Source of the DNA: Globodera rostochiensis
Lineage: Eukaryota; Nematoda; Chromadorea; Rhabditida; Heteroderidae
Reading direction: 5' to 3'
Assembly (NCBI GenBank): GCA_018350325.1
Contig: JAEVLN010000013.1
Coordinates: forward strand, 1,674,001-1,738,000
Length of the DNA stretch: 64,000 bases
A program made the position numbers and the translations under genes. The notes under the pieces were generated by a model that did no database searches, was not told the origin of the DNA, and saw only the letters and a program-made list of their open reading frames with translations. This document shows positions 21,768 through 30,459 of the stretch, piece after piece (the stretch's first letter is position 1; every line of letters starts with the position of its first letter).

Positions 21768-23536
21768 TCATTCACTCTTCATTTGACCATATTCCCAATT
21801 ATAATCATTTCCATGATGCGGCAGTATCAGCGTATCATCAGGGTGATGCGTCCCGTACCAATACTCATTATCCTCATATTCGTTCGTATGATAATCTATC
21901 GCCGGCAGCAGGTTTGAGTACGGCGCTTGCCCCTGCGATTCCATATCATCGTTTTTCTGAAACGACGCGTTTGAGGACGGCTCTTGCCCATACGGTGTCG
22001 TATAATCATGCTGAACGGCGTATCAATTAGGGATCTTGACGCCCAAATGTTCGAGATTTGAACAGAAACCGAGTTCACGCCAAGCTGATAACCTACCGTA
22101 TCCGATGGGTTTGAGGACGGCTCTTGCGCATACGGTGTCGTATAATCATGCTGAACGGTGTATCAATTAGGGATGCTTGACACCCAAACTTTTTCGAGAC
22201 TCGATATGAGACGGAAACCGAGTTCACACCATGCTGATAACCTACCGTATACGACGGGTTTGAGTTCGATCCTTGCCCCTTCAATGTTGTATCTTCATTC
22301 TGAATCGAGTGTATAAAACATAGGGATGCTTATGGCCGGATCGGGATCCCGGTCGAGATCGGGCGGGATTATCCCAGCTTTTGGGATCCCAATCCCAGTC
22401 CCGGTTTTTGTAAAATCGGGATCCCGATCCAGGTTTTTCGACCCAGGCCCGGTTTTTGTAAAATCGGGATTGCTTGACACCCAAAATTTTCCGAGACTCG
22501 ATATAAGACGGAAACCGAGTTCACACCATGCTGATAACCTACCGTATCCGACGGGTTTGAGGACGGCTCTTGCCCATACGGTGTCGTATCCTCTTTCTGA
22601 ATAGGGTGTATAAAACTTAGGGATGCTTTGGTACACGAAAGTTTCCGAGACTCGGATCGTTTTTCATCGAGTTTTTTGCACCTATACCTATTTTAGGTTT
22701 TATTTTTTAGCACCTAAAATAGATACAAAATCACCTTTTGACATGAAAACGAACCATTTTGCACGGATTGTTGTCGGTGCCGGGGCCAGCCGTAATTTTT
22801 TGACACGCGTTTAAAACTTTAAATTCGTAGACCATTAAGTTTAAAAAAATATATTTTTTCAAAGTTAAAACAAAAGGGCCTAAAGCAAAGAAAATCTTAT
22901 AACCTTCTCCGTGATGTTTCTGTTTCAGAAAAAAATATTTTTTCAAAGTTAAAACAAAAGGGCCTAAAGCAAAGAAAATACTTATAACCTTCTCCGTGAT
23001 GTTTCTGTTTCTTCAGCTGACCATCAGGGTAATGCTGAGTGTTCCACCCCATAGTCTGCGCTGCATCTTGCGTCCACGCTTTCCCACGATTCTGACAAAA
23101 AAAATTGCTACTGAACAATTATTTTGAGCAAAAGTGATCAGAAGCTTTTGATCAATTTTTGAGGCTTATCGCGCACATTGCGCCTTGGCAGCCCATTTGT
23201 CTTCAAAACAGATGGTGGCGTATTTTGAAGTGCCGATCACGAATTTTGAAAATAAAAAATGTTCGAATCAGACAAAGTGACGACAAATTTGAAGGACAAA
23301 GTGTCGAACTTTTGGATGGGACGCACCAAATTTGGTCCAATGGGGTTGGACAGACAAAGTGACCAAAACAAACAGAACGGTACCTTCCGCTTCACTTGTG
23401 CATACATTGCATCATAAGCAACATCCATTGGGTGGACCTCATCTTTCACTGCCTCCTCCTCCTTCTTCCCGGCCTTACAAATTGCTGACAAAGCCAAAAT
23501 GGCAAGGCCAATTAGCACAAAAGCGTACAATTTCAT
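21768..23536 (-). CDS. Secreted repeat protein, G family copy G3 (modular exons)
   Basis: Minus strand. Exon 1 (23536-23384) starts MKLYAFVLIGLAILALSAIC, a classical signal peptide, then a charged stretch to 'YAQVKRK' and a GTACCG donor like G1 and G2. A probable second exon starts at 23091 ('NRGKAWTQDAAQTMGWNTQ'), but its donor is unclear. Then come three 54-bp exons, 22596-22543, 22299-22246 and 22150-22097, each phase 0-0 with a TTCAG acceptor and GTAGGT donor. They encode variants of 'TTPYGQEPSSNPSDT'. The last exon is 22010-21768 ('SQGQAPYSNLLPAIDYHTNE'), which matches exon 2 of G1. The gene is probably secreted, with function unknown. The uncertain exon 2 donor leaves open that this copy is broken. 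Confidence 0.6.
22010..22610 (-). repeat. Tandemly duplicated exon-intron units in G3
   Basis: Each unit carries the end of an intron (GTATAAAACTTAGGG-like or CTAATTGATACACC, then TTCAG), a 54-bp exon, a GTAGGTTATCAG donor region and GTGAACTCGGTTTC. Three complete units are followed by the acceptor and start of the last exon. In the unit ending at 22246-22596 the intron is enlarged by a 22326-22470 insertion rich in GGGATCCCG. Confidence 0.8.
22850..23015. repeat. Direct duplication of about 85 bp at the G3 exon 2 boundary
   Basis: AAAGTTAAAACAAAAGGGCC and the following TATAACCTTCTCCGTGATG occur twice in tandem. The repeat spans the probable exon 2 end of G3 ('KKQKHHGEG'), so two equivalent donor regions are present. 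Confidence 0.8.
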
Positions 23537-23825
23537 GCCAATTTGCGAACAAAAAACAAAATTTGAGTGCAAAATTAATTTTTAATTCAATGAAAAATAT
23601 AAAAAAGTTACCCGAAATTTCTTTCTGAAGCTTTTTGGAGTGAGAAGGTGTAAGCCTTGGAAGAAATGAATATTTTTATTATTTCCATATTTATATTAAT
23701 CAATATTATTTTTGGCATTCATTCACTAATCATGTGCTTATTGAAGGAGGACAATGAATTGCAAATTTTCACATATACAATTCGTGTCAAAAACAAATCC
23801 GGACCGCAAGCTTGTAAGGTGATAA

Positions 23826-24016
23826 TACGGCAGGATGACATTTCATACACGCGACATTTCATAGTATCATATTTTTGTTTAGTGTATGAAATGTCGTATG
23901 TATGAGTGCCGTATTTTGGGTTCATGTATGAAGTGTCGTTTGCTTAGTGTATGAAATCTCGCGTGTATTAAATGTCGGTGTATGAAATGTCGTATGTATG
24001 AAATGTCGGCGCCCCG
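23826..24016. mobile_element. TIR element built of ATGAAATGTCG motifs
   Basis: The left end CGGCAGGATGACATTTCATAC and right end GTATGAAATGTCGGCGCC are inverted. Between them GTATGAAATGTCG recurs about six times in both orientations. No target duplication is obvious. The repeated motif resembles transposase-binding subterminal repeats, by inference. Confidence 0.6.
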
Positions 24017-25353
24017 AATAATACTTGTAATTTTTGAGCTACGCAACCAATTTTATAACATCCAAAAACGCCCGAAAATCACAACTCTCCAACTATGATG
24101 GCTAGGGAGTCCAAAAAAATGCACATAAAATCTTGAAATATGCTCGAATTTTGCCGTGTCTAGATGACTTATAAGCACACTACACATTTTCGAGAGATTC
24201 AAGCCTTTGCTTCAAGAACCATACATATTCGGGTTGGATGAAAAATCATCTGCTGATCAAAGTCAAAAGTCGTCGGTGTTGATCGGAAGAAAAGAGGAAG
24301 GAAGAATGGACGTCAGTCACTTTGGGAAAATGTTGACCCAAAAGGCGGGGGATGAACGAACATATTCATTCACTTTTGGGAATTAATCTCTTTATCATAA
24401 TTTGAATTGTTTTATTTGCCCCCCGGCAAAATGACCCAAAGAATTGTGAGAAAGCAAATATTTGCCCCCGGCAAAATGTTGCCTTGGAATCTGACCAGCA
24501 GCAGAGGGGTGGTCATGGGTATCCGCGGATATATTCGGATACGGATGGATATGGGAATATTTTAAAACTAATGATTTCTAATTGACTAACACTTTTAAAT
24601 AGGGTTTTTGAGTGCCTACATTTCCGCCGAACAGAAGGAAGTCCATCCCCGCGGGGCGTGTGCAATCACTGCTTGTTCAGAAGAAGCGCCGGCACTGTCA
24701 TGATCAACGGCCAACTCCGGCAGTGTTTGTTTGCAAATTCACATTGAGATGCTGCTGTTGTGACCTCTACCCGCCGTTTGTTATCTCGAGCATTTTGCAT
24801 AAATAGGTTTTCCTTATGGTATTTGACCAGCAATGTGAAGAATAAAGGACGTCCAAATTGGCCACTGACGAATTTCTGTCGAAATTAATTTCACCGAGGT
24901 AAGCCACTCGACCAAACATGGAAGACTGAAGTGTCTTTGACTGGGGACTCATTAACCACTGATTAAAAAATGGGGAAAATCACTCATACATATAGGCTTT
25001 CATACGAATTAGTTTATAGAAAATCAAAATTGATGATATGCAGTAATGTTAGAAACAATTAAATAAGCAATTTTCGTTTAGTCGGATGTTGCTTCATCCG
25101 TATCGTCATTTCCGCCGGTCTGAAGACCTTCCACATATCTTTGAATAACAAGCCCCAATGGCGTCCATCAAGCCTTCGTCTATACTAAAGTCCGCTTGTC
25201 TAGGATTTGAATCATAGGCTAAAAAGTTGAAAATGAGGCCAACCATTGCTCCATATATTTCAGTCCCGGACATTCAAACGTCTGTCAACGACATTTCTGT
25301 CTCTTTGAAAAGGCGCACCAACAAATGATTCTTATTGGCAGCTGCGTAATGAG
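24017..25353. other. Intergenic, dispersed repeats
   Basis: 24225-24480 is the repeat shared with 43549-43830, including GATGAAAAATCATCTGCTGA. 24510-24560 is CGGATA-rich. 24890-25080 includes part of the GACTGGGGACTCA repeat seen at 29540 and 30040. The open stretch at 24612-24806 has no motif. No gene is recognised. Confidence 0.5.
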
Positions 25354-26235
25354 TAGGGTAGTGCACGGTCGGTTAACCGAACCGAAACCGAAAACCGGCT
25401 TTTTTGGCCCAAAAACCGAAACCGAAAACCGGGGGTCGTAAAACCGGCCTAACCGAAAACCGGGGGTACCGGTTTTCCGGTTTCGGTTGTAAAAATGAAA
25501 AAAACACACCCCTAATGATGGCATTTTGTGGGAGTCTGTTGAGGAAAGATGTGGTGTAGTGGTGAATGGTGTCATTTTAACTGGTGGTGGGATGGGGTTC
25601 AAATTTCGGCTGAGTTGAATTTTTTTTCCAACATTTTTTGAACTATACGGTGTGTGAACAATTCCAAAAGTTTTTCAAATTCCCAATTTTTTTTTAATTA
25701 GATAAAATTCACAAATTGATTGGACGAATTCAGTGAAATTAAAAAAAAAGAAAAACTTTGTTCAAAGTTGAGTGACCTCGACTGCCGATGGGGATTTTAA
25801 AAATTTTGAGCTCGGCGCCCTGAATAATTAAAATTAAAAATTTTCTTTGTATGGTTATTATTGGAATAATTTTCTTAACAAATTCGTTAAATCTCAAAAA
25901 AAGAAAATAGGCCAATTTTGTTAAGAAACTTTCGATTTCCCACTTTTTTGGGGTCGGAATCCTGATTACCGAAATTTTTTGAGGTCGTCGGCTCCCATCC
26001 CTGCTAAGCCCCGCCGGGAAAATGTTAGATTTTAACGATATTTGTTAGGAAAATTGGTCCAAAATTTACGCATTTGGAAATCAAAAGGGTCCCCCCTATG
26101 GTTTGACAAAAAACCGGTTTCGGTTTTCGGTTAACCGAGTGTCGGCCAAAAACCGAAACCGAAAACCGGGGGTCGCAAAACCGGCCTAACCGAAAACCGG
26201 TACCCCCGGTTTAAAACCGACCGTGCACTACTCTA
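25354..26235. mobile_element. hAT-like non-autonomous element, 882 bp
   Basis: Ends TAGGGTAGTGCACGGTCGGT and ACCGACCGTGCACTACTCTA are inverted, and the 8-bp flanks GTAATGAG (25346-25353, 26236-26243) are perfect. Subterminal parts are filled with AACCGAAAACCGG in both orientations. The middle has a tRNA-like segment (25548-25612) with a box A (TGGTGTAGTGG) and box B-like GGTTCAAATTT. Near 25980 it contains the end of another element (GTCGGCTCCCATCCCTG). There is no transposase. Confidence 0.92.
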
Positions 26236-26399
26236 GTAATGAGTAAAAGTAATATTCAAAAGAAAATATTGCTTTATATCCTTTAAAGAGCTAAAAGACA
26301 AAATATTAAACGCATAAGTAGCAGAAGGAACAGAAGCAACAAAACAAAAAAATAAAGTGAAGCCTTTTTTATAAAAGAGAATGAGATAGAATTATAAAA

Positions 26400-27010
26400 A
26401 AAGTAAAAGGGAACGAGTTGGGGGTGGGGAACGAATTCGGTAAAAGGGAACGAGTTGGGGGTGGGGAACGAGTTGGGTAATAGGGAACGAGTTGGGGGTG
26501 GGGGTAAAAGGGAACGAGTTGGAGTTGGGGAACGAGTTGGGTAAAAGGGAACGAGTTGGGGGTGGGGAACGAGTTGGGTAAAAGGGAACGAGTTGGGGGT
26601 GGGGAACGAGTTGGGGGTGGGGAACGAGTTGGGTAATAGGGAACGAGTTGGGGGTGGGGGTAAAAGGGAACGAGTTGGAGTTGGGGAACGAGTTGGGTAA
26701 AAGGGAACGAGTTGGGGGTGGGGAACGAGTTGGGTAAAAGGGAACGAGTTGGGGGTGGGGAACGAGTTGGGTAAAAGGGAACGAGTTGGGTAAAAGGGAA
26801 CGAGTTGGGGGTGGGGAACGTTGGGTAAAAGGGAACGAGTTGGGGGTGGGGAACGAGTTGGGTAAAAGGGAACGAGTTGGGTTGGGGAACGAGTTGGGTA
26901 AAAGGGAACGAGTTGGGTTGGGGAACGAGTTGGGTAAAAAGGAACGAGTTGGGGGTGGGGAACGAGTTGGGTAAAAGGGAAAGTTGGGGTGGAACGGGTT
27001 GGCGGTAACG
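26400..27010. repeat. GGGAACGAGTTGGG minisatellite
   Basis: About 28 copies of AACGAGTTGGG, alternating GTAAAAGGGAACGAGTTGGG and GGTGGGGAACGAGTTGGG, with a larger period where blocks of several units are repeated. The same motif forms the tips of the foldback elements at 16287 and 31053. Minus-strand frames are open over 200 codons only because the unit lacks stops. Confidence 0.95.
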
Positions 27011-27184
27011 AGTCGTCTTTTTACTCCCAAAAACGCGTAAAACGTAACAAGTAATAAATACGAGTTTGACCATTCTCAAAAAGAATCATCTATTAGGGTA
27101 CTTATTGCATAAAGAAATGTCATTGACAAACACTTGAATGTCCAGGACAGAAATATGGAGAAATTAGCGGCCCAAACACCCCAC

Positions 27185-27345
27185 TCCCTTTGCCGTCCGT
27201 CGTATGGAGTTCGCCGCACACGTCATCGAATTACAAACCGTCCAACAGCCAATCAGCACGTGACAACATGGCGCGCGTGCGTGCGCTCTCTGGCCCCGCC
27301 TATTTTTTTGCCTGCATAAATAGACTGTCCACTCAAGCCAAATGG
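27185..27345 (+). promoter_or_regulatory. CCAAT/E-box/TATA promoter cassette, copy 2
   Basis: ACCGTCCAACAGCCAATCAG (CCAAT), CACGTG E-box near 27260, GCGCGCGTGCGTGCG, GGCCCCGCC, then GCATAAATAG as a TATA-like element. CACTCAAGCCAAATGGATC follows at the expected start region. It is closest to copy 1 (15905-16060), including downstream sequence. Confidence 0.75.
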
Positions 27346-27715
27346 ATCAGTCTTCACTTTTCCAACATTTCCCCCTTCTGAATTTGACTCCCTTTCCGTT
27401 TGAGCACTTTCTCTGGTTGTTCTTTTTTGCTCCTTCTCCTCTTCTCCGCTCTGCCCTTTTTTCCGCCGATCGCTATTCTCACATTTTCCCTTCCTATTCA
27501 TCCTTTCAATTGACACACATTCGTTCTCTCACAAACGAAATTTTGAGTAATTTTTTACACAAAGTGCTTGATTTTTTGGGTACTTTTTGATCAAGCAAAA
27601 AGTCCATAAAAAGATGGTTTATTCTAATAAGATATTATAAGTATGATACGATTTCTAAAAGGTTTGCAAAAACCACCACGGTAAAAAATTACGGATAAAA
27701 AATTTAGTCCTCCAG
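27342..27715 (+). other. Possible short transcript; no clear protein
   Basis: The 82-codon frame 27342-27590 (MDQSSLFQ...) starts about 22 bp after the TATA-like element. It is Phe/Ser/Pro-rich from pyrimidine tracts and has no counterpart in the paralogous region at 15900. A short noncoding or fast-evolving product is possible. 27600-27715 shows nothing. Confidence 0.3.
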
Positions 27716-28152
27716 TTCTGGTGCATTTTACGCGTCTCATGAAAATTTTGCGTCAAATTAAAAACAAAAATCATGGGACGCGTAAAATAATCGATGGGAC
27801 GCGTTAAGGGAGATTCGAATGAATTACTTCGAAGCTTTCTATCCCTGTTTGTCTCCTTTTGGCATTTCCATTTATGGCACTTTCTTTCTTGACATTTTCC
27901 ATTGTGCTTCCCTTTTTTCATTTTTTCGCATTGCGCTTTTCCTTCTTATCATTTTCCTATTTGGCATTTTCACTCTTGTGGCACCCTTCACTTTTCTCTT
28001 TTTGCAATTTTCTTCCTTTTGGCATTTTACTCCCTTTTGGCATTTTCCTTCTTGTACACCTTTCCTTTCCGTTCCGTTCCTTCCTCCTTCTTTTCCTTTC
28101 TTTTTGCGTCAAATCAAAAATAATCATTAAGGGACGCGTAAAATGCACCAGC
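27716..28152. mobile_element. TIR element with GGACGCGTAAAATGCACC ends
   Basis: The left end CTGGTGCATTTTACGCGTC and right end GACGCGTAAAATGCACCAG are inverted. A second inner pair, TTTGCGTCAAATYAAAAA, is also inverted-repeated. The interior is pyrimidine-rich with repeated TTTTGGCATTTTC. Target duplications were not found and the class is unknown. Confidence 0.75.
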
Positions 28153-28511
28153 AGAACCCGGGTTCCTCCTGTTGTTAGGACGACAGATATTTATTCAAAT
28201 ATATATTTGGCATTCTGTCTCTCTTCCACTTAACCTATCAACCGGCCGACCACAATTGTTTACAGGTCATTTCCCTCTCCCACTTGACCAGTCAAGTCAC
28301 TTAACCTACAGTGTTTTTCGTTTCATATACCTTTGACAAAGACATTCTCTGTACCCAAATATTTTATATGGATCGCCGTTAGACATTTATTGTCATGTCT
28401 TCTGTTTCGTCCAACAAATCTTTGCCAACTATTACAGAAGTCCACTCATTCCTTAATTGGTCACATTTTACTAGTAGCGTAAATCAATGGTACCCCGCAA
28501 TTGGGCGGCGC
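28153..28511. other. Intergenic, nothing recognised
   Basis: Contains CACTCATTCCTTAATTGGTC and ACATTTTACTAGTAGCG near 28440, also found near 14860. No gene is recognised. Confidence 0.4.
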
Positions 28512-28852
28512 GGCACGATGGGCGCCGAGAAGTTTTTTTTGTTAAAACTTTGTTCAAAGTCAACCAAACCAAACATTCTTGGTATCATTCGAAAGCATGT
28601 AATAAGTAGAAGCTTACAAAGGCAAAAGCTACGCGATTCGACTTAAACAAAGAAAGTTAAATGACGTCACCACGACAAAAAAGGCAATTTTTACAGGTTT
28701 TAAACCTATAACCTTTTTTTGAAAAGACGAATCGGTTAGCTTTACCTTGATCAAAGGTTCAGCATACTGAGAGCTTTTGTATGATACCAATTTTGTTTGG
28801 TTTGTTTCGGGTGCCGAATCGTGCCGGCACCGAACGTGCCGGCGCCTAATCG
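28512..28852. mobile_element. Foldback element 3
   Basis: Ends CGGCACGATGGGCGCCG and CGGCGCCTAATCGTGCCG are inverted. Inner arms keep the family order: GTTCAAAGTCAACCAAACCAAA, GGTATCATTCGAAAGCATG, GTAGAAGCTTACAAAGGCAAAAGC, then the inverse with GATACCAATTTTGTTTGG. The arms are less well matched than in the copies at 5786 and 31053. Confidence 0.65.
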
Positions 28853-29142
28853 TGCCGCGCCAATCGTCGTGCCCAATCGTGGTTCAATGGGTGGGGAGGG
28901 GGTTGTTTGTTGCCCCCATTTTCAAAAATATATGTTTTAATATGTCTGAAAAAAGGAGTTTCGAGGTGTTTTAGGTGGCGTGGAATCCGAATCTGACCTC
29001 CATTTCGACTGATTTCGAACTCCGAACCCGAATTCGAACAATTTTAAAACTGAACTTCGCACAGAGTTAAACCAATGTTGTCGCATGTCAATAATCTGAA
29101 AATAACATATTTTTGTTTTAGATTTAAAAGTGCGACTTTTTA

Positions 29143-29475
29143 TTAACGCTGAATTTTCTCCGTTCTTTGGTCACCAATTGAATTTTCTCCATTTGCTGCT
29201 CTCTCCAAATTGTGCCTTGAGCCTTTAGGGAGTCGTCCCTTTGACAGTGATATTGTGAAGCATTCTGAGTTGATCTGAAAATCTGGTATGATTTGAGGGT
29301 GTATGTTTAATTGGGTCCGGTTTCCCCAGTATGGGCAGGAATTCAAAATGAACTCATGTGTTCTATAAAAATTTTCAGACATTTTGGTGCATGGATTCCG
29401 GAAAATATTGGTCATACAGTCCAGACCTAAAGTCGAACGAAATATATATATCAATCGACTCCTCTCGGTCTGCAA
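29143..29475 (-). other. Open frame of 110 codons, uncertain gene
   Basis: The C-terminal part 'SLSKGRLPKGS' matches a frame near 14270, and the following ~90 bases are shared. No domain is recognised. The upstream half overlaps the arm of the inverted repeat at 29390-30190, which argues against a simple gene. Confidence 0.25.
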
Positions 29476-30190
29476 TATATGAATCCGAAAAAATTTTGTT
29501 GGGCAACGTTCCCTGATGAGTTACAGACGCGGGACTAAAGTGTCTTTTGACTGGGGACTCAGTTGTCCACTGATTAAAAAATGGGAAAAATCACTCATTA
29601 AGTTTTCAAAGTTGCGAATTTGTCGATAGGAAATAAAAATTAAAAATGTAAAGCGGTTTTTAAACAGGTTTAAAATTATAAAAAAAGAAAAAATTGTAAA
29701 ATGGACACTTCAGTACCATTACCGAATGGTACCTAGTGGGCGCATGAGGAAGTCAAGACCGTGGCTTTGTGAAAAGCTATTTTCATCAAAGGCTAAGTTA
29801 GGCATGAAATAGGCACAAAAATGTCAAAATAGGCACAAATAGGCATTAGGCACAAAAACCCCAAAATAGGCACAAATAGGCATTATAAAGTCCACTCTAG
29901 AAGCTCCAAATAAAGCTAAAAACATGTTTTTCGTGCTTAACTCACTGTGCCAAGTTCGCAGAAAAAATAGGCATTTGCCTAAAAGTGCCAGCCCTGCTTA
30001 TATGAGTGGATTATTCCCATTTTTTAAAAGTGGACAACTGAGTCCCCAGTTAAAAGACACTTCAGTCCCGGGCCTGTAACTCTTCAGGGAATGGTTGCCA
30101 AACAAAAATTTTTTCTGATTCATATATTGCAGACCGTGAGGAGTCAATTGATATTTGAGGCTGGACCGTATGACCGATAATTACCCGGAT
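29390..30190. repeat. Large inverted repeat with ~200-bp arms
   Basis: The left arm (29390-29600: ATATCAATCGACTCCTC, GCAATATATGAATC, GACTGGGGACTCAGTTGTCC) is mirrored by the right arm (about 30000-30190: GGACAACTGAGTCCCCAG, ATTCATATATTGCAGACC, GAGGAGTCAATTGATAT). The left arm continues into the GTCTGAAAATATG dispersed family. The centre holds the GGCACAAATAGGC element. Probably a foldback element enlarged by insertion. Confidence 0.75.
29755..30000. mobile_element. AATAGGCACAAA-rich element, hAT-like right end
   Basis: The interior repeats AAATAGGCACAAATAGGCAT. The right end GGCATTTGCCTAAAAGTGCC then AGCCCTG resembles hAT termini. The left terminus is not clear and no target duplication was found. 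Confidence 0.4.
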
Positions 30191-30340
30191 TCAATTTCAA
30201 TTTTAGGGACATATTTCTGGTCATTGATTCATTAAATTACACAATCCAACTACCTAAACTGGGGTTAGAAAAAGACATTAAATGTGGAAAATGTGAAAAT
30301 AAGAAAGACAATTGTTTACGCCGCATCGAATCGAATGCTA

Positions 30341-30392
30341 AGAGCCGAAGCTCGTTTATTCCCTATGAACTACACTAATAACAATAAATACG
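30341..30392 (+). promoter_or_regulatory. Conserved 5' flank block of F2
   Basis: Matches the blocks ahead of the other F genes (13343-13394 minus, 55885-55930). It is followed by CCCATTTTAG at 30424-30433, an acceptor-like site 27 bp before the ATG that is also present in F1. Confidence 0.55.
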
Positions 30393-30459
30393 ACGCGTCT
30401 GCTTAGCGTCTTAATCTTTTTATCCCATTTTAGGTGTCGGCACGAACAACAACTGGACC

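Noticed and set aside
22326..22470. GGGATCCCG-rich block as part of G3 coding sequence
   Set aside because: It interrupts one of the tandem introns between exon modules and has the look of the low-complexity transposon interiors.
26369..27079. 236-codon Pro/Ser/Leu-rich minus-strand frame
   Set aside because: Translation of the AACGAGTTGGG minisatellite; two frames are open and there is no homology.
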